From Panicum virgatum (lineage: Eukaryota > Streptophyta > Magnoliopsida > Poales > Poaceae), in the NCBI RefSeq assembly GCF_016808335.1, contig NC_053145.1, positions 30,701,120 to 30,765,119 on the forward strand: DNA of 64,000 nucleotides. The letters are read 5' to 3'. Positions 12,751-23,340 of the stretch are shown one piece after another (position 1 is the first letter of the stretch; each line of letters opens with the position of its first letter). A program made the translations under genes and the position numbers. Below the pieces are notes generated by a model that saw only the letters and a program-made list of their open reading frames with translations, had not been told where the DNA came from and ran no database searches.

Positions 12751-12860
12751 CTGAATTGACAAAGACAGATAGATATCGGAAGGTTAACTCAAGATTCATA
12801 AGGATAGAACAAGGGGCATTAGCTCAAAAGAAACCGCTGAATGATTATATTTAAGGTTAC
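12751..12860 (-). other. Candidate 110-nt intron in Tekay-1 gag
   Basis: On the minus strand the 5' gag frame reads up to CTGAAGCAG, followed by GTAACC. After 110 nt a pyrimidine-rich stretch ends in CAATTCAG and the gag frame resumes as GGGACTATG. Unspliced, the first frame terminates shortly inside this segment. Because 110 is not a multiple of 3, the two gag halves are only joined by removing it. The junction residues (FLALKQ | GTMSVTEY) match the usual continuous gag sequence of the lineage. Splicing itself is inferred. Confidence 0.75.
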
Positions 12861-13376
12861 CTGCTTCAGTGCAAGGAACTCCTTCTGTTTCATCTTCATA
12901 ACGCCCGCGGGGACGTTGTGGCTGCGGAAACGCTCCCCGAACTGGAGCCAAGTGAGAGATTCGCGGTCATGAACTGGGTGGGACTCCCACCAGTCCAAAG
13001 CTGCCCCTCGCAGCTGTCCTGCTGCGTACAGAACTCTCTCCCGATCATCGCACTGGGCGATGTCCAGCTGACGCTCCACTGCACGGAGCCAGTCGTCGGC
13101 CTGAAGAGGGTCGGACGTGTGGGAAAACGTCGGCGGGTGACCCCTCAGAAACTCAGCACGCCTGTCGTGAGGCTGCGGTGGTGGAGGAGGCGGAGGCTGA
13201 GTGTGAGCCTGCTGAAGAGCCTGAACCGTGTTGTTCAGGGTAGCCATCATCTACATCTGGAGCTGGAAGTACTGCTCCGGAGTCAAAGGCGGCGGCATCG
13301 GGATCCCGGTCCCCTGGGTATTCTGACCCTGGTTGTTCTGCCCCTGCTGGTCCGAACCACGCCTGGTGTTCACCAT
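12861..13376 (-). pseudogene. Tekay-1 gag N-terminal exon (one premature stop)
   Basis: The frame starts at ATG 13376 (MVNTRRGSDQQGQ) and ends at the splice donor after codon LKQ at 12861. It contains a Pro/Gln-rich leader and the start of the retrotransposon gag domain (FLRGHPPTFS, DDWLRAVERQLDIA, ALDWWES). A TAG at 13253-13251, where CAG would fit, interrupts it about 41 codons in. ATG codons immediately downstream (MMATLNN) could restart translation and give a slightly shorter gag. It is adjacent to, and in phase with, the 1315-codon downstream exon. Confidence 0.85.
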
Positions 13377-13936
13377 CTGATTTTGGACAAAAGATTTCAT
13401 GAGTAAGGATATTGCAGGAATAAATTCAGATGGATATGATAACTCTTTGCGGAAAAAGACTCAGCCATGATAAAGTAGACAGGATAGAGTAGACTGTTTT
13501 ACCCCCAACGTTCTAACTCATTTTATTAATTAGTTAACTTTAACATCAGAGTGATTTTCTTTACACAAAATTAAACAACTAAGCTATGCAATCAGTCAAA
13601 AATCCAAATCAAACATGTAGCATAATAACAAGCGGACAATTTTTTCACAACTTAGCCGAGTTTAGCAAAAGACTCGACTAACACAACGCGTCGCAGAACG
13701 TGCTATCGTATTATTATAAAAGGGTCACCTAGCTAATACTCATGGTGGTCAGATGACTGATTCAGGCCAAAATCTACGAAAACTATTCTTCAGAGAGAGA
13801 AATCAAGGCAAGACGGGTGAAAAGCCAAAGAAGTCAAGGGGTATAATAGTAAAATAATTTCAGCAGACAAGGATTAGAGAAAAGAAGTCCTAAAACTCGA
13901 CCAGTTCTATCTAGGCTTCGTCCTACAGTCGATACG

Positions 13937-13948
13937 GCTCTGATACCA
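13937..13948 (-). other. Primer-binding site of Tekay-1 (initiator-Met tRNA type)
   Basis: On the minus strand TGGTATCAGAGC lies three bases past the upstream LTR end, complementary to the 3' end of plant initiator tRNA-Met. It fixes the element's orientation as minus. Confidence 0.93.
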
Positions 13949-13951
13949 CTC

Positions 13952-16572
13952 TGTAACACCCGGTTTATAAAAGAACATAAACCGAGCAATCATATACGTG
14001 CCAGGATCAAGTCACACGTATATACAACAGAATGAACAGTATATCATAGCACATATCACGTAAAAAGATATAATAAAGCAAATACGAATGTTATTTATTA
14101 CATTAATGACAAAAATGTCTGATACAGCGGAAGCGAAGTACAAATACGAATAAAGCTCTCCGAAGCTGAGCAGGGCACCACAGGGACGTCGACTGGGAGA
14201 CGAACACCTAGAAGTCCTCGTAGTCCTGGAAGCGCTGGACGAACTCCCTCGTGTCGGCAGGAACTGAGCAGCAATAGCGTAGCCAAGAGGAAAAAGTAGA
14301 GAAGAGGCAAGAGTGAGTACACAACTTGTACTCAACAAGTATAACACAAACTATGAGGCTCTAAGGTTGGCTGACTCAACTGCATTAGCTTTTAATCTTG
14401 GCAAAATTTTATTAAAACTATTTACTACAAGTTGATGAATTACCATTAACCCGGTTACATAGTAATTAGTCAAATTTAATCATGATACTACTGAGAACCA
14501 AACCAAACCAAACCAAGGTAACCCCGAGAAGCACCTCCCTCGTCGGAAGGAGATAACTCCACTAATCAAAAGGAGGATCTGGGCCGCTCATAACCGTGAG
14601 CATGGCTAGTATACCAGTTTTACACTCTGCAGAGGTTGCACATCTTTACCCACAAGTCGTGAGCTACGCCAGTTGTTCATCACACTTCCTTAGGTGAGAT
14701 GGCCAGCGACTCACTACGAGGCCTTTACAAAGAATCTCGTTGGTAGGGAGTAACCGCGAGGGTGGATCAGCAACTATGGAGCAGGTCTAGTGGGCGTCAA
14801 GACACGAAGCACAGACGAGGCCACTCAGCACGAGGGCCATAGAAGCTTACCGCCCCTGCCCCGCAGGTAAGTTACTCCAAACCAAAAAGATCTAATTATT
14901 ACGCCAAGTCTATCCCATTCTAGCCTTGTGGTAGCGCTGTTGTCCCAGGTTGTCGCTCTATGAACCGGTCCTTATGGAGAGTGGCCAACCAAGCACTAAG
15001 CACCGTGCTAGCCCCCTAAACCATGTTTCTACAAAAACCATATTTTAACGAGACGTGAGCCACTCAAGCACGAAGCACAGAGGGCCACTCTCAGAATTAA
15101 GTTCAAGTAAACCATTAATCAAATTAATTAAAAAGGACCAGAGTATGTTATAGCGCAGCAACCTAGCACAACTAACCAAAATGCAAACCAAAGGTATATA
15201 TAAAGGATATAAAGTGGCTAGGAAGTCCTTATAGGCATACAGTATTAAAATGCAGTATGAAAATGTATTTAAAGGTGATGGGTTGTTCATGTTACACTTG
15301 CCTTCCTCGTACTGCTCTGGCTACTGCTCAAACTGCTCGGAAGACGGCTGCTCCGGGTACTGGTACTGGGGCTCCTCAGATGGATCAACGTCTACTCACG
15401 AACACATGGCCAAAACAATGCACGATAATAAGCATACAAGCAAACAATAACAAAAAGCTAAGAAACAGTACATCAATACATAAAAACAGCGCACTAAACT
15501 ACTCTAATACTGTTCTATGCGTTACAACGATCGCGTGGATATAAAGAACGCTAAAAACGGAGCTAAAACGCATTTTCTAGGCTAAAAACAAGTTCTAGGG
15601 GCTTATTTGTAAGAAAACTGAAGTTCCAGGGGGTTTTCTGCTAAAACCGAGGGCCTGGACGTAAATAAACATTAATTCCAGGGTCTAACTTGCAAAAAGG
15701 ACAGGTCTGGACCGCGGGTTCAAATTCTAGGAAGCTCAGGGTCTAAAACATAAAAGTAAGGGCAGATCTGGAATTACTTTTCACCAGAGATGGACTGCGG
15801 GTTGAAACTCGGAAAGCTAAGGGGCTCTTTAGCAAAACTTACGCGCGCTGACTGGTACTTGATTTCTTTGACCTCGGCTCGATCAGATTTCCACCGTTCG
15901 ATCCCGATCTAGCGGCTCAGAGAGCAGGGCGAGCGTGGGGTCAGGGACGCACAGCCGCCGGCGACCAAACCTTCGGCGGCGCAGCTCCGGCTCGCCGGAG
16001 TTGGGCAAAGTCGGCCGCTCGGGACGGGTTTGGCTCGGTTTTTTTTTGGTCGAGGGGCGAGCGCGAGAAGAGGCGAACTCGTTCGTGGCATTTAGGAGGT
16101 ACGCAGGGGCACTGGCAGGGCGCGTAGCTGTGCAGGGCGGCGCTGGCGGCCGCGATTCGCCGGCGTGGCCGAAATCGGCCACTCGGCTGGAGTTTCCGGC
16201 TCGGGTCTACCTGGGGTATGCTCGCAGCACACTGGATGTTCCTACGGATGCGGGTCGGGGCGTGGTTCGGGGCTACAGGGGTGGGTTTGGGCTGGGGTTT
16301 TGGGTTCCTTTCCTTTTCTATTTCTTTTTCTCTTCTATTTCTAATTCAAACAAAGTTTGAATTCAAATTCACATTTGAATTCAACCCACACTCAAATAAA
16401 AGTATGCACCAGTATGAATGCAACAACAAAAAAATTAAACCTATGGTAAATTTTAATTACTTAAGGAACAAAAATTAGATTAAATGCCAACTAAACCCAA
16501 TAAACCTTAGAAATTTAAATAAAGCCAATTAAATTTATTATTAAATGCTGAGATTTAAATTAGGGTGTTACA
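13952..16572 (-). repeat. Tekay-1 5' LTR (right copy)
   Basis: This is a 2621-bp copy of 6147-8766 with TGTAACACCC...GGGTGTTACA ends. For the reverse-oriented element it is the promoter-bearing LTR. The 3' boundary is followed by TCGTG. Confidence 0.95.
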
Positions 16573-16577
16573 TCGTG

Positions 16578-18859
16578 CTCCCATTCTCACACCACCTACG
16601 GACAGCGAGCCCCTCTATCTGTACGTAGCTGCGACTACCCAAGTGGTCAGTGCGGCGATCGTGGTCGAAAGACAAGAGGAGGGTCATGCTCTGCCCGTCC
16701 AACGACCGGTGTACTACATCAGCAAGGTGTTGTCTGAAACTAAGACACGCTATCCGCAGAGTCAAAAGCTGCTCTACGCAGTGGTTTTGGCTCGGCGCAA
16801 GCTGCACCACTACTTCGAGGCTCACCCCGTCACCGTGGTCTCATCTTTCCCCTTGGGAGAGATAGCCCGCAACCGGGAAACCAAAGGTAGAATTGCCAAA
16901 TGGTCTGTGGAGCTGATGGGAGAAACACTCACCTACGCCCCCCGCAAGGCGATCAAGTCCCAAATCTTGGCTGACTTCGTGGCTGAGTGGACGGACACTC
17001 AGCTACCCCCACCACAAATCCAGGGCGAATGCTGGACTATGTACTTCGACGGATCGGTGATGAAAACCGGCGCCGGTGCCGGCCTCCTCTTCGTCTCACC
17101 CCTCGGAGAACACATGTGGTACGTGATACGCTTGCATTTCCCCGCTTCCAACAACATGGCGGAGTACGAGGCCCTTCTCAGTGGCCTCCGCATCGCCATC
17201 GAGCTCGGCGTCAAATGCCTCGACGCGCGCGGCGACTCTCAACTCGTCGTCGATCAAGTCATGAAGGAGTCTAGCTGTCATGACCCGAAGATGGAGGCGT
17301 ACTGTAGCGCAGTGCGCCGCCTCGAAGACAAGTTCGACGGCCTAGAGCTTAATCATGTCCCGCGCAAGTACAACGAGGACGCCGATGAATTAGCCAAGAT
17401 CGCGTCGGGGCGGACCACCGTCCCCCCGAATATCTTCGCTCAAGACATCATTAATCCCTCCGTCGAGTTCACGAACCCGACGGAGTCAGGCCCCTCGTCC
17501 GCTGGGCCCCCCGGCGGGAACCCTCCGGCGGACGAGGTCGAGCCCATGGACATTGGTTTCGGCACCACCTTCGCCAACGAGGCCGAGGCAATGGAAATTG
17601 ACGAGGCCCCCACTTTGCGAGATTGGCGCGTCCAGTACCTTGACTGGATGATTCGAGGGGTCCTACCCTCAAACCGCGCTCAGGCGCGACGCCTCGCCAG
17701 GAGGGCCAAGTCCTTCATCCTAATCGACAATGAGCTACACAAGCATAGCCCCTCGGGTGTCCTGCAACGATGCATCCCCATCCCCGAGGGCATGGAGTTG
17801 ATCCGCGACATCCATGCTGGCATCTGCGGCCATCACGCCGCGCCACGTACCCTCGTGGGTAACGCGTTTCGACAAGGATTTTACTGGCCCACCGCGGTCG
17901 CCGACGCCACCGATGTCGTGCGGACCTGCGAGGGTTCCCAGTTCTATGCTCGAAAAACACACCTCCCGGCCCATGCTCTGCAGACCATCCCCATCACGTG
18001 GTTGTTTGCCGTGTGGGGACTGGACCTCGTCGGTCCACTGAAGAAGGCGCCCGGGGGCTTCACCCACTTGCTGGTGGCGGTCGACAAGTTTTCCAAATGG
18101 ATAGAGGCACGACCCATCGGCATGATCAAATCCGAGCAAGCAGTTCTGTTCTTCACCGACATTGTCTTTAGGTTCGGAGTCCCGAACTCGATCATCACCG
18201 ACAATGGCACCCAGTTCACAGGCAAGAAATTCTTGGCGTTCTGCGACAGCTTCCACATACGTGTGGACTGGTCGGCTGTGGCACACCCACAGACGAACGG
18301 GCAAGTGGAGCGTGCCAATGGGATGATCCTCCAAGGACTAAAGCCAAGGATCTTCAACAAGCTGAACAAGTTCGGCCGGAGGTGGCTCACAGAGCTACCC
18401 TCGGTCATTTGGAGCCTAAGGACGACCCCGAGCAGAGCCACGGGTTTTTCTCCGTTCCTCCTCGTCTACGGCGCCGAGGCTATACTCCCCACTGACTTGG
18501 AGTACGGATCGCCGAGGCTCAAGACATACCAAGAGCAACGAAACCAGCGAGCTCGCGAAGACTCGCTGGACCAAGTGGACGAGGCTCGAGACATGGCGCT
18601 CCTCTACTCTGCGCGCTACCAGGAGTCCTTGCGAAGGTACCAAGCACAGAGGGTCCGGCACCGAGACCTCAATGAAGGGGACTTGGTGCTGAGGCTTCGA
18701 CAGGACAATAGAGGCCGCCACAAGCTCTCACCTCCATGGGAAGGACCGTTCATAATCGCCGAGGTGCTCAAGCCTGGCACCTACAAGCTGGCAAACGAAA
18801 AAGGCGAAGTCCTCACCAACGCTTGGAATATACAACAGCTACGTCGCTTCTATCCCTAG
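16578..18859 (+). pseudogene. Tat-2 pol, C-terminal half: RNase H, archaeal-type RNase H, integrase
   Basis: The frame continues that of 1952-6146 once Tekay-1 is removed. It contains the first RNase H (LYVAATTQVVSAAIV, RYPQSQKLLYAVVLARRKL), then a second RNase H that opens MYFDGS at about 17038 and includes NNMAEYEALL, ARGDSQLVVDQV and EDADELAKIAS. This second domain is the archaeal-type RNase H of Tat elements. Integrase follows: the HHCC finger is damaged (CEGSQ, with TCC at 17936-17938 where a second Cys is expected), but the catalytic blocks LDLVGP, TDNGTQF and VERANG are present. It ends at the TAG at 18857-18859. There is no stop in this half. Because the 5' half is broken and the zinc finger altered, I call it a pseudogene. 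Confidence 0.93.
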
Positions 18860-19449
18860 AACTTCAAGTTTTTTGTACATTTGCTCGTACTCACATTTTC
18901 AATTTCCCGAAGTAATAAAGTACGCTTTACTGGTTTATTTTTGGGAACCATTCGGGCCCTCGAAGGCTAGGATGCGCGCTAACTCTGAGGTACGCTCGGT
19001 TTTACCATCGGCAAAGCCGAGCCTCCCTCGGGTGCTACTACGGGGGGAACCCCCGAACGTCCCCAAAAAGTCGCCAATGTTTTTCGAAATATTTCCGTCT
19101 CGACCCTAAGTTTCTCGTATCCTTGGAAAAAACGGACGCGAGGCGTAAGCAACTACGGTACGGGGCCGGCCGAGTCATGGGGCCGTCTATGCCTCCGGGA
19201 TACGGCACCCCCCTCACCACCCTACGCCTACGTTGCTTGTGAACGCGAACCCCCTCACAGACGTTCGTCCAAGTCGCATACAGGAACACGGGAATAAAGT
19301 AAAGGAACACAGGCTCGAACACGCAAGGCCTCGACGGGCCACACATTTAAATTACGAAACAAAATCTTTTATATTCATAGGATGCGATTACATAGCGCGA
19401 CTATGATAAACACTAATCTATTTACAATGGGCTTCGAGGCCCAACATCC
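18860..19449 (+). other. Tat-2 spacer between integrase and the antisense gene
   Basis: About 590 bp with no supportable reading frame. It presumably contains the 3' untranslated region of the gag-pol RNA and, on the minus strand, the 3' end of the antisense gene. Confidence 0.6.
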
Positions 19450-22400
19450 CTACAGGCTACCATCCCCCCCTTGCGGGTCTTCAGGGGCATCGAATTCGGC
19501 GATGGGAGGGATGTCTGCGTCGAGCTTCTCGGCGAGAACGGTGGCGAACTCCTCCGCGGCTGTGTCGGCTTCATCCATGATGACCGACGCGGCGTCCGCA
19601 TCCGCATCATCAGGAACGACGTACCCCGACGACACCCTCTGGAGATCCATGAGGTAGTGCATCGAGGCCACGGCGAGAGCCCGCAGGACACCAAGGCGGA
19701 AGGTGCTCTTGGCATGTTCGGCAATTCGACCGCCTAGCGCGCGCAGGCGGCTGATCACCGAACTGCCCGAGACGGCACCCTCCTCCTCGAGTTCTTGACA
19801 CACGCTCACGGCGGTCTGCTCCAGCTCGGCAAACTCCATCTGTGCCGCCGTGAGCGCGGTGTGGACCGCTTCCTTCGCCGCGGTCTCATCCGCCACCTTT
19901 TGCCACAGCTCTGAGCAAAGGAAATCGACATTAGCCACGAAAGAAAACAAATCGACGAAAAATCGAAGGTACTCACCCGTCATGTTCTTCTGCGCTTCCT
20001 CCCTCTAGGTACGGGCGGCCTCTTCAAGCAAGGACAAGGAGGATTCCTTCTCTCTAAGGGCGGCCCCCATGTTCTGGAAGGCCACCTCCTTCCCCTCGAG
20101 GGCCTCGCCCTTTTCCCGGAGGGTCCCGGCGAGCGCGACCACGGCCTTCTGCTGCTCGAGCGTCGTGCTGAGGCGCTGCAGCTCAGCGCTCTGCACCTCC
20201 GCCTCGCGAGCTCTCTCCTCGAGCGCTGTCCGACGGCGCTGCAGCTCGGCAGTTTGCGCCTCGGCCTCCCGGGCCTTCTGCTCCACTGTCGCCCTCTGGC
20301 CGTCTCGCTCACCAGCAACCCGCGCCAGCTCCTCCTCCAGCGCCTGCTGACGCGCTCCCAGGTCGGCCATTTTTGTGTTGGCGTCGATGTTTTTGAGCAC
20401 CAGCTCAGCGTTGTGTTGCCCGAGCTGGCTCATCTGGGAGTACAGCCGGTTCATCTCGGCGCTCTTTTCGCGCGAGATTTGCCTCAGCTGCTGCAAAGGG
20501 GGAGGGCGTGGGTGAAGACGCGTAAAAGCTAAAACCGAATCCGAGCAATTTCCGGGGGGAAATATTTACCTGGCTGACCTGGTAATCCGCATTCTGATGG
20601 AGCTGATAGGCGCGGTCGAGGGCCTGTAAGATCTCGCGACCGACGCCCATCTGTTTGTTCCAGGCCTGCTCCTCCTCCTGCTCCTTGCGGAGGAACTCCG
20701 AGGGGACCCTGGACGGGACGATCGCCCCGAGGTGGCTCCCCTCGGACGCCCCCGCTTCGAGCACGCCCGCGCTGGGGGTGTGCGGCAGCGCTCGCCGCAG
20801 CAGCGGGGTCGATGTCCATCGAATCCCCGTACTCTTCGCTGCTGTCCGGCAGCTCCACCACCGCTGTCACACCCCCTTGCACGGTTGGCTCAGGCACAAC
20901 CGCGACGGTACCCTCGTCCAGGCCCTCCGTGGGCCCCGGGGCAGGGGTTCCTTCCACCGCTGGCGCCTCTTGCGCCGTACCCTCCACCGCGACGCCCCCG
21001 CCCTCGGCCCTCGAGGGCTCGAAGTCGAGGGTCTCCTCCACACGGTCGGCAGGGCATTCCTACGTGCCCCCACCGGCCTCTCCTTCCGTATCTGGTCAGG
21101 CGGTGCTGGCCGCGTCGCCCTGACCGGCCTCAACTTCGATGGCCGCCTGTGCAGCGCCACCGAGGCTGCCCCGGCCGGCCTCTTCACCGGCATCGGCCGC
21201 TTGAGCAGTCGCTTCGACACCACGCTGGCCGGCATCGCTCTGACCGGCGTCACCCTCCTCCTCCTGTGCCCGAGCTTGCTGCGCCGCCTGGGCCCCTCGC
21301 GCCATGGCCTCCCGTAGCCTAGCGGCCGCCGCCTCGAGATCCACGGCGGGCTGGGGCTGCGGCGCCGTGTGCGGAGTGCTGCGTGCCCCGGTCTTGAGAG
21401 CCTTGGCCGGGGCAAGCCGCACTGCATCCTTGGGAACGGCCCCGGGGCTGGAAATCAAGAGATGCGAGTTGAGCAGGATCGAGAAATCCACCAAATACGT
21501 AACAAAAATGAAATCCAAAATACTTACCCAGATCGAGCACTCATGCTCCGCTTCCTCGTGGCGCTCCTTCGAGCCCGGGGCATCGTGCTGTCCCACGAAG
21601 ACTGCCCCGAAGGTGCCCCCCTCGTCTCGGCCCAGTGGCTCGGGGCTGCCAGCACGGACGACTCCTCTCCCGCCGCAGCCTCGTCGTCACGGATCAGCAC
21701 CTGGGGCGCGGGCGTCTCCTCGCCGGCCGCCGGCGGGGATGACTCCCGCGCCGCACCCTCGAGGGAGGGATTCGCCGATTGCCCCGCTACGACCCTCGTC
21801 TCCTCTGGCACCACGGTCGCTCCCTCTTCTTCGTCCCACAGGTAGAACGGTGGGGGGCTCGCGCCCTCCCCGTCCCTCCTTGGAGCGTGGTCCTCGGCGT
21901 CTGAGGCCTCCTCCTCGTCCTCCTCTGAGGACTCGGGTGTGGCGGGCTGCGGCTTCCTCTCCGCGCAAGCGAGCTTGCACGCCTTGTCGTGCCTCGCCTT
22001 CCTCTTCCTTTTCCTCTCGGCCTTCGTCTCCGCCGCGTCCTTCCGCCTCTTCATCTTCTCCGTGTGGAGGCGATTGATCAGGCGCTGTTCTGGGACCGGG
22101 GGCCTCGAGGTACCGCACCTCAACCCCTGTAAAACACACCCGAGATAGCATCAGGAGAAGGGAACTACACGACGCACGACGAGTTCGAAGCCAAAACTTA
22201 CCAGGGAAATATACCCCGGCTCGGGGCGCATCTTGATCCTCCAAAGATCCGCGGGATCTTGGGGAAACTCCGCCACCGCGTACTTCGCCCTCCGAGCGGC
22301 GTTGGTGTGAGAGAGAAGCTTGCTTGACATCCTCGAGCCTTCAACCTTGCTCCCGGGGGTGAGCTCGAAAATCAGCAGGGCCCTTTCCACGAGAGGGATA

Positions 22401-23116
22401 ACCCTCTGCCGGTGGAAGTTCGCGATAACGGCCACTGCCGTCAGCCCCTTCCTCGCCAAACGCACCAGCGCATCGGTGAGGCCCTCGAGCCTAGCTTGTT
22501 GCGCTGGGGGCGACACCCCCCAGTCCCACTTCGGTGGTCGCTCCCGGAGAACTTTGTTAGTGAACGCCGGGAGCGCATCCTTGTGGTTCCGAAGGTAGAA
22601 CCACCCTCGGCTCCACCCGGAGTTGTTTGTCGTCATCTTGCTCGAGATATAAAAGTTCTTCCGGGTCGGGCGGACGTGGAGCGTCAGGCCACCGGCGCGC
22701 GCGAACCGCCTCGGCTGGTTCCGTGCGTTCTCGATGAAGAGTTCGCCGTGGAACAGATGGATCCAGATGTCCCAGTGGGCTTCGATGCCGAGGTACACCT
22801 CGCAGATGGCGACGAAGACCGCCGCCTGCGAGATGGAGTTGGGGCAGAAATTGTGCAGCTCCACTCCGTAGTACTCGCACAAGGCCCTCATGAACATACT
22901 GACGGGGACGCCGAAGCCTCGCTCATGGAGGCGTACGAAGCTTATGACGTAGCCTTGCAGGGGCTTCGGCTCGGTCTCGTCTGGGTGCGGGGAAATCCAC
23001 GCCGGCGCTCCCGAGTCGGGGTTCCGCGGCAGCAGCCGGTCGGCAACCAGCTGCTCCAGAACCGCCACGGTGGTGGAGGATTTCCCCCACGGCAGAGGCT
23101 CCTGGATGTCCGACAT
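19450..23116 (-). pseudogene. Antisense five-exon gene of Tat-2 (gypsy-type transposon extra ORF)
   Basis: Five minus-strand exons join by canonical GT-AG introns: 23116-22202, 22126-21528, 21447-20570, 20490-19977, 19910-19450. Introns are 75, 80, 79 and 66 nt, and phases match at every junction. Exon 1 (LPWGKSSTTVAVLEQL, FGVPVSMFMRALCEYYGVEL, GGLTLHVRPTRKNFY) resembles the plant 'putative gypsy type transposon' domain (PF04195-like, from memory). Exon 2 is Lys/Arg-rich then acidic. Exons 3-5 are Ala/Glu-rich with a long predicted coiled coil (QALEEELARVAGERDG, ALEERAREAEVQSAEL). The gene is broken by TGA 21098-21096, TAG 21062-21060, TAG 20007-20005 and one frameshift near 20770-20820. Intact coding length would be about 1120 codons. 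Its function is unknown. Antisense genes at this position are known in grass Tat elements. Confidence 0.85.
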
Positions 23117-23165
23117 CTCCGTGAGTCGAGGGAGGCTGCGGGAAAGGAGGCACCGAAACGGCTAA

Positions 23166-23205
<40 letters not shown>
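23166..23205. repeat. (CT)n microsatellite upstream of the antisense gene
   Basis: A run of CT dinucleotides with one interruption. On the minus strand it is an (AG)n tract about 50-90 bp before the ATG of the antisense gene, likely in its 5' leader. Confidence 0.9.
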
Positions 23206-23208
<3 letters not shown>

Positions 23209-23330
23209 TCCTTCTCCTTCTTCCTCCTTCTCGCTCTTGGCTACAGGTTCAGGAAGCGACGGAGGCGGAGAAGGCAAAGCAGGATGGAGGCAAATGGCCA
23301 GGTGAACCCAAAACATCCCCTTTCTTTTCA

Positions 23331-23340
23331 TATTTATTCA
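23331..23340 (-). promoter_or_regulatory. TATA-like sequence near the antisense gene
   Basis: On the minus strand TGAATAAATA lies about 215 bp upstream of the antisense ATG. It is a weaker TATA match than the one at 25241-25249 but at a more usual distance for an unspliced leader. Confidence 0.35.

Larger units (their letters stand above)
6147..16572 (-). mobile_element. Tekay-1: complete Ty3/gypsy chromovirus (Tekay/Del lineage), reverse orientation
   Basis: This is a 10.4-kb element with LTRs at 6147-8766 and 13952-16572, a 5-bp TCGTG duplication, an initiator-Met primer-binding site, a polypurine tract and an almost intact gag-pol on the minus strand. Pol order is protease, RT, RNase H, integrase, chromodomain, as in chromoviruses. 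By eye I count about 20 substitutions and one homopolymer length difference between the two 2.6-kb LTRs, under 1%, so the insertion is recent. Its only coding lesion that I see is a TAG in the gag N-terminus (13253-13251). Confidence 0.96.

Noticed and set aside
13937..13948. tRNA-like strings (TGGTATCAGAGC here and at 56003; TGGTATCAGAG at 42633)
   Set aside because: They are retrotransposon primer-binding sites. No surrounding cloverleaf supports a tRNA gene.
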